A model generated the notes under the pieces. That model was given only the letters and a program-made list of their open reading frames with translations. It did no database searches and was not told where the DNA came from. Below are positions 1-12,658 of a DNA stretch of 64,000 nucleotides, in pieces. How positions within the stretch are numbered: position 1 is the first letter of the stretch; each line of letters begins with the position of its first letter. Source of the stretch: Desarmillaria ectypa. Lineage: Eukaryota > Basidiomycota > Agaricomycetes > Agaricales > Physalacriaceae. The position numbers were made by a program, and so were the translations under genes. Where the stretch lies: contig JAUDYN010000005.1 of assembly GCA_030407005.1 (NCBI GenBank), forward strand, positions 2,542,001 to 2,606,000. The letters run 5' to 3'.

Positions 1-1642
1 TTCCTCTGGCTCACGTTTTGGGCGTGGCAAGGCTTCGCTTTCGCGGGGATTTGGTGTCTCGGTGATCACATGTCGTCGGTTCAACATTGAATTGTGTGCT
101 CATACCATTTAATATTGCAGGGCATGAAGTACGTGGCGCATCACAACCTGGCTTGCTCTATTTCTTATAGGCGTCACCATCAGGCTGGCCATGATGCCAT
201 CTCCTCATATCGCGTCGTCAATTCCGTTGTTGGTATAGTGCTCCATACGTTTGTATTGACGCCGTATTATGCATGGCGCGCAACGCACCGTTCACACCAT
301 GTAAGCATGATTCTTTCCTTATTTTCCTTCACGTACGACCTCCCATTGCTTTCAGAAAGGGACTAACCATATGGACCGGGACGAGACTTACATGCCTCCT
401 ACGCGCAAAGATTTCAAACTTCCTGATGGAAAGGTGGCCGTCCGAATGGACTACGCCGAAGTATTGGAAGAAACACCGGCCTTTACACTCTTCAAATTAT
501 TTGTGCGCCAATTTTTGTGAGCTGTCATCGTTCCTATCAAACCGACGTCGCGCTGAACCAGTCCTAGCGGCTTTCAATTATATCTTTTGTGCGGATTTTT
601 GACATATTACATCCCTACATCAAAACTTACAACATTTTAGACATAATCGGAAAGGCAATGCGAAATATCCGGCGTGGACAAGTGCAAGTCCTGGTTGTCT
701 TCTTTTGTGGCAAAACTAAAACACAGCCTGTAGCATTACAAGCCTTCGTCCCTGTTATTCAAACCCGAAGAACGTAAGTCGGATTGCGCCTCTGTCCCAT
801 CTCCCGCTAATGACGAGAAGGCCGATCGATCATCGTGTCAAACATCGCTATCGGTACCATGCTATCTATTTTAACAATGTTGACCTACACGTTTGGTTGG
901 ACATCTGTCGTCAAATTTTATTTCATGCCTTGGCTTGTAAGTGATCACCCGACATATTCGCATGCGCTGATTCTGATGATTGAGCAGTTCCAGCATAACT
1001 GGTATGTTATCACCGAAATTAGTCTTTTCGGTTTCCTGATTAATCGACCTACCAGGATGGTCATGTTCACGTATCTGCAGCATAGCGATCCCACGATCCC
1101 ATATTATCGAGGCGTGAGTGGTCAGCCGCTTTCATTGCCCGCGCTAATTCGTCTCCTCAGGATCAGTGGACATTTGCTCGCGGAGCCTTGGCAACGGTAG
1201 ATCGCCCCTTGTTCGGATGGGTCGGCAGGGTTCTCCTTCACAATGTGCGTTTTTGTATGAGCCACGGTCTTCACTCGCTCATGGCCCGATATAGATTAGC
1301 ACCGACCACTTAGCCCACCACTTCTTTGTCAGTGTACCCTTCTGTAAGTTTATCTGTCCCTTCAACGTTTCCTTCTTTAACTTGGAATCCTTGATCTAGA
1401 TAACCTTCCTGAAGTAACGGAAGCAATCAAGCCTGTACTCGGCGAGTATTACAACTACGACTCTACGGTCAGTGGCATAGTCGGGCATACTGAATTATCA
1501 ATTTGATGATTATCAGGGTGTCCTGTTCGCTTTATGGAGATCATTCACTCAGTGCATATTTGTTGAGGATGAAGGTGAAATTTTGTTCTTCAAAAATCAA
1601 TATGGAGAAGCTGTTAGCGAACCTGCAGTCGAGTTCTCGTAA
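1..1642 (+). CDS. Delta-12 fatty acid desaturase (oleate desaturase), 3' part
   Basis: Membrane desaturase that introduces the delta-12 double bond into oleoyl chains in the ER. The 5' end lies before the window. Spliced exons: 1-61, 121-128, 184-300, 356-516, 568-588, 641-683, 734-773, 821-936, 988-1001, 1057-1113, 1161-1244, 1295-1343, 1400-1467, 1517-1642; frame holds to the TAA at 1640-1642 (about 321 residues visible of roughly 400 expected). All three di-iron histidine boxes are present: HEAGH (assembled across exons 2 and 3), HRSHH ending at position 300, and HLAHH near 1307-1321. Family motifs such as NHMDRDETYMP and QHSDPTIPYYR also match. One exon is only 8 nt and the intron at 684-733 has a GC donor. 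No lesion seen. It converges on SEC61, with the two stop codons about 460 bp apart. Family assignment is firm; strict delta-12 specificity is inferred from family resemblance. Confidence 0.93.
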
Positions 1643-2101
1643 TGTAAAATGTAAAAATAATGCTACTTGAAAATGCTACAGCTGACTGGCTGACGTGCTA
1701 TGGAAGCCTTTTTCTTATCTATAACGTTCTTTTGAAGTCCAGTCGGGCACTAGAACGCGTCACATAAAGCATCGCGGTAAATACAACTCTGTAATTAGAA
1801 CCGCCACAAAATCAAGACCGAAAATCTCAATACTAGTGACTTGTAGCAGTGCATACCCAATGAAATGCTATCCAAGTCTGCGCCGCTTAAATGCCAAGGT
1901 TTTTCATGGACTCGGTACCAAGCTCTTTGAACAGAAACCCGAGAAACATGCCGAAGAATTCGGCCATTAGTCTGCGTTCGGAAATCATGCGATTTTACAA
2001 AGGAAATGCCCGTAAAAGACCAAGTTCCACGCCCGGGTGATAATGAGTTTTCTGTCGCAGCACTCATCCTCATTTTTACTCCATTCACTACTACGATAAA
2101 A
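1643..2101. other. Convergent intergenic region, no gene seen
   Basis: Separates the 3' ends of the desaturase and SEC61 genes. Should hold both 3' UTRs. No open frame with a recognisable product; short frames here are shadows of the SEC61 3' exons or random. Confidence 0.6.
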
Positions 2102-3932
2102 TTACAGCAGATCCCCGAGCGCAGCCATTTCTGGACCTCCGGATTCCTGAAAAAAATTAGTTCTCGAACAAACACAAAATAACCAGCGCCTTACCCTCAT
2201 TCCTATCTCCCAGTCTGAAGAAATGTGCACAGTTAGCAGGTATATAGCTATGATTGCGAGAACAACGGCTCACAGCTATAGATAATGGTGACGGCCATCA
2301 GAATACCAGTTCCACTTCCAATCGCACCCATTAAATCGGCAGCAACGGATAGAAGACCAAGAATGGCGCCACCGAATGCAGCGGCGGTGGGGATGACACG
2401 TTTCAGTTCCTTGTACATGGAGCCCTCTCGGTGACCAGCCATGACCTAAAAAGATACAGTATGAGTTACGAGAAATAGAAATTCTCAGGAGAGCTATCTG
2501 ACCATTTGTTGATCCTTGAGCTGCTTGGCGACATCTCGTGGTCCGGAGCCGGATACTTCTATCCATGTCTTAGAGAACAGGGCACAGGCAGAGAGCATGA
2601 AGGTGATGTAGACTGCGGTATGAATAGGATCGAGGATGGCCTCTTTCAAGTCATGCGGCGGGGACATGTAATACGCAATACCGGAGGTGGCTGCAAGCTG
2701 AGGTGAGTTCTCTATGGGCTATGACGCGCCAATTAGTATTAAAAATGAGATGGTATATAAAGTATGAACACGAACCTCCCAAACACCCAAAAGCTTTACG
2801 AAGAAGTTACTAGGGAACCTCGAGGCGAGCATCTGAGAGATGATGAAGACGTTTGATGTCAACGCGGACTCCAACATGATAGGCATGTTCGAGGTGTAGA
2901 ATAATTTAACGGGGTAGGAGCCACGTTGGCCGCGGAACCGGTTGCTCTTGACAGGAATCTCAATCCTGAAACCTTGGAGATAGATGACAGCGGCGAAGAC
3001 GACAATGGTGGCAATGAGGTTCATGACATTGGGGAGGCGATCTCTCCAAAAAGCCTCGCGCAACGCACGACCCTTGTCATTCCAGGTGAACAAAAGATGG
3101 AACAGCGCGACAATAGCACCCTCAAACTCTGGACCACGTCCGGTGTTGACAGTGGTAGGTGAGAAGGCTTTCCAGACGATGGATTCGCAAATATTGGTAG
3201 CGATGAAGAGCGAGATACCGGATCCAAGACCGTAGCCCTTTTGTAAGAGCTCATCGAGGAGAATGACGATGAGTGCAGCGACAACCAATTGGATCATGAG
3301 AAGGAGACAGACGCCTGCGCCGAGGTCCTTTGGTTGACCATATAGACCTGTAAGAACATACACGGTCGCTTGGCCGAACGAGATGATAAGGGCAAAAACT
3401 ACAGAAAAATATAAGCAAGGAAATGAACGCGTTTCCAGCCAGGAAAGACAAAAGAGTATTAGATCACTCACGTTTCTGTGCTCCCGAAAACAATGCACGA
3501 TCTTCCTTCAAGCTGAAGTCAACCTCAATCAAGTTTGCACCGGCAAGTAGTTGCATGATCATTCCAGACGTGACGATAGGACTGATTCCCAATTCCATTA
3601 AGGTTCCACGGTTAGAGGCGAGGATGGTTCGTAGCCAGTACAGAGGGTCCGACGAGTCCGACGACATGATCCCATAGAGGGGCACCTGGGAGCACACCAA
3701 GAAAATCAATAAACTAACCGCCGTCCATAATACTTTTTGGTTGAATGGAACCTGCAAACAGTTTGAGTTGTTTATCTCCACGACACGTCCGGCTACGTAC
3801 TTTGCGATCGGGCGAGGAAACCTCTGGAAGGATAGGCAGGAAAGGACGGACGAGATTAAGAAACCGAACTGTCGAAAATATATAGTCAGAAATCGAGTGT
3901 TGAAAGTATAGTTTCTACTCACAACCGCTCAT
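2102..3932 (-). CDS. SEC61: Protein transport protein Sec61 subunit alpha
   Basis: Channel-forming subunit of the ER translocon, with ten membrane spans in the family. Spliced exons (transcript order): 3932-3923, 3868-3801, 3751-3472, 3398-2776, 2718-2503, 2445-2274, 2214-2195, 2146-2102. They total 1,434 nt, 477 residues plus stop, the usual family length. The start reads [20 protein letters not shown] and the end [12 protein letters not shown]. Highly conserved blocks (plug and lateral gate region [55 protein letters not shown]) are all intact. Exon 1 holds only 10 coding nt. Every intron is GT-AG, 49-73 nt where measured. No lesion seen. As an essential single-copy gene it is a good anchor for placing the species. 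Confidence 0.97.
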
Positions 3933-4229
3933 GATAGAGAAAACGAAGAGTGTGGTAGTCCTCAAACTAAATTTCCTGCCAAAGGTGGACGTGGCATACT
4001 TACATAATCAGTTATACACGTGATGAACACGTCACTCGCGCGTTACCAGCCTGAGGCGCCGCGGCTGAGGTAGGCGAGACCTCCATAAGGGGACATCCTT
4101 CCTTTGAGAAGACTTCTTATTGGTGACTAGCACCTTCGAAGCGCGTCAGAAGCGAGATAATATATATTCCACAGCTGGTACACAAAGAACTTGTCAAAAA
4201 AATAGTTAGACTCGGACTATGCAGATTGC
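3933..4229. other. Upstream region of SEC61, no gene seen
   Basis: Lies between the SEC61 start and the decayed 3' end of the laccase-like gene. Expected to contain the SEC61 promoter. No motif could be assigned with confidence. Confidence 0.5.
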
Positions 4230-7200
4230 CAGTGCATTACTGCGGCATTCACGACTTGGCCTGACCCTTTCTCGGACCACGTTGGGATCTGACCGGGATA
4301 ACGTCTCTCCTAGATGGGTTGACAAAGTTCTTTACTCCACCAGTCCCCGGGTTGGGGGGATGGACGGGTCCTTATAGGAGATATCGTTGATACGCTATGT
4401 GTCTAGTGGATTCGTCTAAAATGCTGCATGGGATGAAAGACTTAGCAAATCCTCTTCGGCGTACCGCTGTAGCACCCTATTGCAATGGGCTGTTAGCGGT
4501 CCAAGAAAACCTGCGAGAATAAAATTGAAGTATTTACTGTGGTAAAGTTCAACGTGATATCGACATCCGGCTCCGCGTCAGGACCACCTGGCTGCAATGA
4601 AATTAAATTCCGTGCCTTTCATTGCTCTAAGGAACGTCGCTTACGCTTCCAGGATTGATCAGAGGCTATGAAATCAGGGCATCAGCATCGCTTGACGCAA
4701 AATGAAAGAACATGATACACACGTGGAGCTGTGTTTCCTTTAGCAAAGTGATATTTGCCTGGGACGTTGTCGGGTCTCCGATGGGAGGACCGGCATAACG
4801 AACGATAGCTCTGTGTTGGGATTTGAGAGTTGAGCCGAGATGATGGCAATCCGGCATCATGCCGAACTTGCTGATTAAGAGAGAAATATTAGGAAAGTTG
4901 TAGAACATTCTAGTACATTAGCATTTAGTATATAAGTAGGTACGGTAGTGTACATCTGCATGCGTTTGCAGAGCTCAGCCAAGCGTAATACTATTGGCCT
5001 GACACCGCGCATGTACTAACTGGGAACGAACTGATCTATTCATCCCCCGTTTTTCACAACACTCTGGAAAAGGTAGCATTCACTGTTTTCCGTCAGTCGG
5101 GGGATTTTTCATGCCACGGAACACCAACAATTGGGGTTTTTCGTTTGAGTTCCACCGCGGGGAAAAGACCTAAACCAATTGTTTCCAATGGGCTGTTGTT
5201 TTACGTTGGCATCTTGATGAAATTGAACGACCAGGCAAGAATCCGTACCTGATCGGCGGAGAACACGACCGAGTATCGCTGATCTGCAAATGGATGACAA
5301 GAATAAAATCAAAGAGCTGCACGAGGTAGGGTTGACGCACCGGCTATATACAAAAGTCAGTGACAGATGTCCCACAGGTGTGATCTAGGTCACTTACGAC
5401 AGACTTCTAATCCTTCAACTTCGACGGGCTCAGTAGAGATACCATCTTCTTCAATGACCGTAAGGTTATGCTGGTCAACGAAGAATCCAAACACGGCGCG
5501 AGGAGCATTGCTGGTTAGCCTGAGGCGGTAACGAGTGCCAGAAGTAACATTAAACACCCCGAATGGGACCTCAGGTCCACCTAAATGACATTAGATAGTA
5601 TCTCGCACGATGAAAACAATACGAATGTACCTTGCATTCTACCAACCCCATTGATGAGTCCAGCGTCATAGATCCTAGGAAAAGGAGGATCGACCGGAAG
5701 CTAAATCAAGCCGCAGTACACCACTCACGGAATGCTTCCTGTTTCCTGAAAAATGTTGAAATCGTCGGTGGAGAATCCGTGGTACCATTCACCGAGCTGG
5801 AAGATAGTGGAATCGTCATCGACATCATACAAATGAAAGTGAGGATCTTTGAGATCTACATTGCGAGTGTAGTGTGTTGTTGGGTTTAAAGAGGTTTATA
5901 CAAGGTTAATCGTCGAGTGAGTGCCTTGCACAGAGATCTCTCACACAGCTCACCTATCCCCGTCTCACAGGCCGTAAGCGGGATACATGTCCTCTCCACC
6001 TAGCGACAGCAAGGTCGCAAGTGAGAGGACAATTTTCGCGAGTCATGCCTTCCGCGCCACGCGGCAGTGCCCCTTACCTTCCACCTACCACAGGTCGTAA
6101 GCGAAGTCGTGCCCTCTGTCGAAAGAAGATGGAGCATTAGTAGGTCGAGCTCGTACCAGTCTCCGACTGCCGTATTCACATGCCTTTCACCTCCTAGGTT
6201 GCAAGCAAAGGTGGAAGGCAACCCGATCCCGCAGATTGGTCGCTACCTGGCGGACTGTGAGCAGAAAAGGGGCTATCTTCTCTCTGCCACGTATCCTCAC
6301 AGTCTTACCAGGTAAGCCCAGTATCCTCTCTTTGCCTCGTGTACTCACAGTCTCATCAGACGTAGTTGTGATCTCGCTACCCACCCTAGTTTGTACTGCC
6401 TTGGCCACTTTGTTTTCGCGCGGACATTGTATCTACCGGTAGTCACACCATTTGTATACCCTCCCTAGCGATCATACACGACACAATCGCATTCGGGCTC
6501 CCCAACGCGGGGAGACTAGTTTTGGCTAAACCATGGGTACCCTCATAACAGAACTCGGGACGATTGGTAGGATGAAAATAACATGATCATACCATATATA
6601 ATTAAAGGACCCCTGAAGGAGACTCAGCAACCATATTCTCTGAGAAAAGGGATATACCTCAAACCATCAACGTATTGAACTCCAAGGCCTGAGCGATATA
6701 AAAATGTTCCCACTTGGTTCCCGGTGTCGATAGTGTACGTGAAAGATGTATTAGGTGCGATTGGGCACTGCGTCACGAAACTTGTACCATCAAATTCTGG
6801 ATGGCCAAGTTGCAGAAGCCCATTCCAGTTCTGACGCGTCAAAAATACGTCAAAAATTTGTCACGGTAGAGGTCAACGGGAGGGATACACATAATACTCG
6901 TACGTGCACGCATGTTTGGGCTAGACAGTTCATTCTTGACATCGACCTGAGCGTGACACTACATGAGGACTGTGTCTAAACATGGTAAAAGTGTCAACTG
7001 ACCGTGATAACATCGCCTTTTTTCGCCATGATAAAGGGTCCCGGAAATTGCAATGTTTCTGATGTAAACCCTGCTAAAACAGAGCTAACTCTGTGCGTTA
7101 GGAAACGGATGAACGTTTGTAACAATTGGACTTACTTACGCTCGAAGCCATCAGGAGATGCAACAGCGTTCCCTACGACCAGGTTATAATGAGCTTGACC

Positions 7201-7263
7201 CGAGCAAACCAAAGGTGCAAGACCCAGGACAATGAGGATACCAGTAGCTGGGTATTTGAGCAT
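4230..7263 (-). pseudogene. Laccase-like multicopper oxidase, copper sites lost, probable pseudogene
   Basis: Start ATG at 7261-7263 gives a signal peptide (MLKYPATGILIVLGLAPLVC) then the laccase start NLVVGNAVASPDGFER. Conserved exons follow in order: QFPGPFIMAKKGDVIT, VDVKNELSSPNMRARTSI, QCPIAPNTSFTYTIDTG, DGLRGPLIIY, LYDVDDDSTIFQLGEWYH, IYDAGLINGVGRM, TSGTRYRLRLTSN, IVRYAGPPIGDPTTSQ, LHPLINPGS, and a relic NFVNPSRRDVIPV near 4290-4330. The first copper motif HWHG reads NWNG (about 6819-6830), and WYHSH reads LYRSG. No HPxHLHGH block is found, and the HCHxxWH region is unrecognisable. No splice restores the frame between TSI and NWNG, and the 3' third shifts frame. Introns of 737 nt and about 300 nt are far above the local norm. 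In living laccases these motifs bind the type 1, 2 and 3 coppers, so no oxidase activity is expected. A conserved redox-dead protein is less likely given the frame breaks. Confidence 0.85.
5856..6592 (-). repeat. Oversized intron of the laccase-like gene with degenerate repeats
   Basis: The intron joins GPLIIY to DLKDPHF in frame with a GT donor and AG acceptor, but is 737 nt long where neighbours are about 50 nt. It contains a repeated pyrimidine-rich stretch followed by AGGYCGTAAGCG-like words (near 5969, 6012, 6092 and 6196) and a perfect hairpin with CTCCCC and GGGGAG arms near 6500. This suggests an insertion, perhaps a small non-autonomous element. No clear terminal repeats or target duplication could be found by eye. 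Confidence 0.4.
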
Positions 7264-8499
7264 ACTTGATTCGAATTCAAGAGTAGTTTAGGACGGTTTG
7301 CAGCTGGCTCCTTTATACCGCAGGATATCGAGTTGTGAGTTTGCGCAGCCGTACATTCTCAGGAAAAGATACTATGTATCCAGCACAAACCAATGGAACG
7401 AGCTAAGCATGATACCGACGCAGGGAAACACCAATGGGACGCGGGGACAGGGATATTGGCTTCACAAGCCAAGACTTTGAGGCAAATTTGTGATCTTCAA
7501 TGCGGGAAGCGATGCAGGCACCCTAGTGGTTCTCGGCGCTAGGCAGTGAAACCCCCTAGAAAACCCACGCAAGTAAAAGCCGGATTAGATGCGGTATTAA
7601 GTCTGTAAGGAAATCCGATGTTTGTAGGAGATAACCTCGCAACCCGACTTGAAAAAATTCTTCGGTACCGAACGCCAGGAAACATAGCACATGAACGTGA
7701 TCCAACCTTCCTCTCACACATCGCGGTCATGGGAGAGCATCTCAAAACCGCGAGAACGTTCAGCACTGGGGACATAGAATCTCTACCCCAGCGTCCGATG
7801 AACGCATCATGTCCCCTGTTTTCCGTCATGCATGTTCGCCTGCCAAGAAGATTGACACCTTCAAGTTGAAAATGAAGGAATGGTCGACGGAATTTGGACC
7901 TGGTGGCTGTGGATGCTTGTTTGAATCGAAAGCGTTGAGGCAAACTCGTCCCGGAAGGTGCCGTGCGCTAGCTCATTTGAATTTTTCGCACGCGAGTCGC
8001 GCTACTAGTTGATGACACATATTTTATTTGGCCTGGATACGGACCGGTGATAGATGCCTATCAGCGCCCATTGATTGTCCAGACATTGGAAGGTGTGCCA
8101 CGACATCGGCCAGGTATGCGACTAGTTGTGGACGCAACGAAGTTCGAACTAGTGTTCCCGTCAATTGAAATTATAACGCAAGCCTAAAGGTGCGATATCC
8201 GCACTTGAAACGGGTGTTGCCCTGCATGAGGCAGGCTTTGAATTGCATGGATTTGCAGTGGATGGTATACTTAGTTGTTATCAGAAACGGAAGGACGGCG
8301 CCAAGAAATGTTTCAAGATGAAGGCCTTCTTGTACCCGGTCCCAATTTGCTTTTAGTACTCATAGCGTTATCCGAGCTATTATCCGGTGGGGCGATCGCA
8401 ATGTACGTGATGCCGAATCTCCCCTGTCTGCCGTTATATTTGGACTCACTGAAGCGAGGCAGCGCTTAGGAGATCCATCTCTTCCTCTCCCTATCCACA
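7264..8499. other. Unassigned region with possible coding remnants
   Basis: Lies between two divergent genes. Short plus-strand stretches around 8030-8170 and 8185-8330 look protein-like (for example GAISALETGVALHEAGFELH) and are joined by a plausible break, but no continuous model or family was recognised. They may be the remains of a gene. The last 50 nt before 8500 should be the 5' leader of the next gene. Confidence 0.3.
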
Positions 8500-10652
8500 A
8501 TGGTGGCACCCTCTTTAACTTGTCCAGTGCCTCCTTCCCGGCGACACAGTCTGACGCCTCCTTCTCGTCGTCCTTTGCGTTCTTCTCCGTTGGCAGGGCC
8601 GTCGTTCAATCTTTCACCCGATGGTAGGCTTGAATTGTCCCCCTTGGACGCGGCAAAGGCCAAGCCAAATAGAATATCCTCTACACCAGACTTGCCTTCA
8701 CTCAATGTCGCTCACCACTTGCAGTCACCCAAGCGCATATCGACACCACCTGTAATACCATTTAGATCCTCGTTACCCTCACCTCCTCCGTCACCTCACA
8801 ATGCTTCACACCGTTCAAAGTCTCGCGATAGCTTTGTTTCTCTGCCAACTCATACCCAAGTCCCCCACTTTCCCAGGGTTTATACCTCCAAGTCAACTCC
8901 CTCCTTGCCGTCTTCATCATATACGTCTCTTCCTGACCAGTCGTGGCTTACTACTAATCCTTACATCACAACCCCTAAGTTTTCTAGGCTGAGTTTGGCT
9001 TCACCTAATGTCGTAATGCCAGTGTCGGCGAAAGAGAGAAGAAGAAGCATGGCTTCGGCGTCCGTAGATGGGCACTCCAAAGTTTCATCGGCGACCTTTG
9101 GTAAGATCCTATTTTCGGCAGTTTCATCCAGTTGACCAAGGTACAGACACAGACAGGAAGGCGACGGTGTCAAGACGAAAATCCATTGTTTCTATGTTTT
9201 CCAAGTCACCGAATGTCTCCGTTTCTTCAGTACCGCCGACTTCTACGCGCTCCGCGTCTAGCATTCGTTCATCCCGAAGCTTACGCTCATTGCGGAGCTT
9301 TCGCAGTAGACGCTCTACTTCCACATCTACCTCCGAGTGTGATGTTATCGCAGAGATCCAAGATGAATTTGGTGCAATCAAGGAGGCAGACGTGATTTCG
9401 GTATCTGAGTCAGATTCCGCTTCATCCGCTCCTTCACTACCAACACCAGCTTCTTCGACCAAGTCGGATGTAGATCACACTGATCCTATCATTGAGGTCG
9501 GTGTTTCTGTTTTTCTCCACCTCTGACTCATCTCTAAAACCGATTCAGGAACCGTCGACGCCTGTAGTCCCTCCAAGACGCGTATCTTCGCTCCCTCGAT
9601 TGTCCATTATTCTCAAGAGAGCCAGGTCACAATCTGTGGGTTCGCCGAAGAATAAGCCTCGCACCGTTCTTCCTCAATCCCCCTCGCTCAAAGATGTTCA
9701 AAGAGCCGCCGCAGATGACGCATCAGCTCATTCACATAATACCGAGCCCCCTCTTTCTCTTTCATCTCCTCTTGAATCGATGCCTCCGGAGCTTCTTGTA
9801 GCATCGCCAGCTCAAGTGTTGGATCAGGTGGTTGTCGTCCCGGCGCCACGATCGAAACATACGAAAGGATTCTCTTTCTTGTCGTTCTCGTCATCCGAGG
9901 ATCATCATGAATATCATCCTGCCCCTGAGAGTGGCAACGGCCTGACCACTGAATCAGTTTGCCAGACGCCTATGTCATCCACTCCAACAACGCCAAAGCC
10001 TATCATCAGAAGGCAGCCAGCGCCTCCCCTTGTCATTCCCATTCCTTCAACACCAACTTCGCAATCTCAATCTTCTACGTTGTCAACTGGCGCACACTTA
10101 CGCGCTTTGACCCCTTCACCCACCTTCACGGAAGGCAGTTGCACGAGTACCTCCCTGGTAACACCGACTAATCTCAACCCAATGACGCGTCCTCCATCCT
10201 TTCTTGCGGTCCGTCCAGTTGTAAAGAGTAAGTCCCAGAGCTTCCTTGGCATAGCTACGGACGAGACCGCGCTAGGACAATCCCTCTCTGCCCCAAGTTC
10301 TCCGGTCAATCATCGTCCAACTTCATGGGTCGTATCTTCTGATATCGCCACACGTCCATCTTTACGTTTGTCTTCCTCCTTCACGTCGAGCTCGCCTCCT
10401 TCGCCTACTCGGCCCCCGTCCACTTTTCCGTCACAAGGTCGCAAGTCGAAGGCAAAGGCGCTCTTACTCCTTGGTATCGGAGACCTCCCACCCTCATCTA
10501 CAATGCAAGGTGGACATAATGCGCTTCCTCCGATGCCGCCAACCCGATCACAATCGCAGACCAATATCTCAAGCTCAACAGGTAGTGGTGGCGTAAAGCG
10601 GTTATGGCGCGCTCTGACAATGAGAAAGGCTAACGCTGGCTCCGGCGCGTAA
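8500..10652 (+). CDS. Long Ser/Pro-rich, largely disordered protein of unknown function
   Basis: Three exons, 8500-9100, 9141-9496 and 9549-10652, splice in frame to 686 residues. Introns are 40 and 52 nt with GT-AG borders. The protein is rich in serine, proline and arginine and has no predicted membrane segment or enzyme domain that I recognise. Features seen: an Arg/Ser tract near residues 225-255 (SIRSSRSLRSLRSFRSRRS), an acidic patch after it, many SP and TP sites, and a basic tail (VKRLWRALTMRKANAGSGA). Such composition is common in fungal cytoskeleton- or signalling-linked scaffolds, but no function is claimed. The ATG at 8500 has an A at -3 (CACAATGG) and starts the longest frame. It is head-to-head with the decayed laccase-like gene. 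Confidence 0.8.
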
Positions 10653-12658
10653 GCTGGGAATCTACCATCTCGTTCAGAATTTCATTATATCGAGACTAAA
10701 ACTTTAATCGCTCTTTGTTACCGTCTTGAGCACGGACCACTCTCTTGATGACACCGTTTCCTCTCCTGATATACCTGTTTATCTATTTCGGGATTATTGT
10801 AAGGCCCGCCGCTTTGCATTACTTTATTTCTTATACCTATATTATCTCCCATTGGAGCTAAAGATACATACCTTGAATCGATAAATATGTAACATTCCTT
10901 CTGCGCTACATCGCAAGCAAGTTCAGCCATGTGCGGAGGCGCTCGCTTGTAGATGTACTATTTTTGTTCGTTAAGCCAGACTGGACAAAGCTTCTGTAAT
11001 TGGTTGCTTTCCGTGATCGTAAGGTACGCCGTATATGTGCTTATGGGTCCCTCCAGCGTGCCGCCTCGCGATTGCGGGGTGGCACGGTTAAAACGCCTTA
11101 CAATTCCTAGCGAATCCGGGAAGTTGATGTCTCCTTTCCGTTGCTCTGGCGATGATCCAACGAGGTACGCACAATATTTTTGGACCCTCAACATTTTACC
11201 TCACTCTGACATGCGTGCTGGGAACAGAAATAGATCCACAAAAAGCATCATTGCTGCATACTGTTCCATTTTTGTAATTCCTAGTGGATCCTAGTAAGTA
11301 TCTCTTGCTAAGTAACACCAAAGTTAAGAGCGAACTTGCTCATGTCCTACACAGCCACATCGCAACCCCGATATGGCAACATTATCTTCATTTACATCCC
11401 AGACCAACCTACTGGCAGGATGTGATACCGATAAGTACGATACCCGTGTGCCGTGTAAACCTCGCACATTTGATTCGTCTGTGCTTAGCTCCACCATTTA
11501 GATCACATTTGTCTCTGAATACTGACGTTAAATATTCGTACATTGGCTGAAGGTTTGACAGTTGACTGATAATACCATCTATAAAGCCCACATGGAGGTT
11601 GAAGTTCTGATTTTAGTTTCCATGTTTGTCTTCTTTGGTTGTTACGTCGTTCACACCAACTTTCGTGTTCCTAGCCAAAACAGCTTTCCGTAATGGAGGA
11701 TGGGGTTAATGTAGGCATCGGCATTAATTGCGGAAAAGAAAAAGGCTCCGATCAAAAATAATTTTTGATTCAGGTGGTGAGATCTGCTCAGACCCATTCG
11801 GCGCGCAGTCGGTTAAACAGAGGTCTAGAAGCGGTACGATGAGCTTTCCAGAAAAACGAGACAAGGCAAAACCGAACAAAAACCTAGGCAGTTCAATCAC
11901 CGTTGGAATTAGGAATATCGTTTCAACGACGCGTACGCCTTCTGGAACATGTACGGGGAGAAAAGTAATGGAAAAAAAACTATAGCAAGGGTATGACCGT
12001 GACTAGAACAGCTAGGAATATCTTGTTGAGCCACAACCTGCAAGCGCAGCTCGTGAAAACCCCGGTATTCCATGGCATCCTTCCAAGACGCTTATTTCTG
12101 AAGCTATACTGCGGTAAGTCACGAGTGACATGTACAATGCCAACACATGACATATGGAATTCTCATCTTGATTTGATGCCGTAGCTTGTTGCTGGTACCG
12201 ACAGCTGAACCAATGACTTGTTTTTCAAGCTGCGGAGCATACCCGACGCGACAACCGTCGTTTGTACGCCTCGATCGAAAACCCGTCTCCGAAATGCAAC
12301 GAATGTTGGGAATATTGTCATATACATGTTCATGACAGACGGTAACCGTCAAGTTCTCTATTCCGGTTCCGCACCAAACACCCTAATTGATAAATGTGCC
12401 AAACGGACTACCGACAACAAGTGGATGGCAGCTCCACGGGGATAGCTCCTAGTAAGGGCATCTTGAAGATCAATAGAGAGAATCCGCCACAGACGACCAG
12501 ACGAGCTCATACAAATGTTAGCCTTGAGACATGGTAATTCAATAACATGAATACAGCTCTTCATAAAAGCTCACATTCTTTCGGAGGATGGCAGTTAAAA
12601 CGGGGAGAAGCTGCCTTAAAAGAATATTAGCAAACAAGCTCACTTTGTGTGAGACACA
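10653..12658. other. Two-kilobase stretch without a supportable gene
   Basis: Only short overlapping frames on both strands, none with a recognised motif or consistent splicing. The first part should hold the 3' UTR of the disordered-protein gene, the last part the 3' UTR of the Spo7-like gene. May contain old, eroded sequence. Confidence 0.5.

Noticed and set aside
1795..2175. 126-codon minus-strand frame downstream of SEC61
   Set aside because: It overlaps the last SEC61 exon in another frame and shows no family resemblance.
9124..9462. 112-codon minus-strand frame
   Set aside because: Mirror of the Ser/Arg-rich coding region on the plus strand; a shadow of biased codon use.
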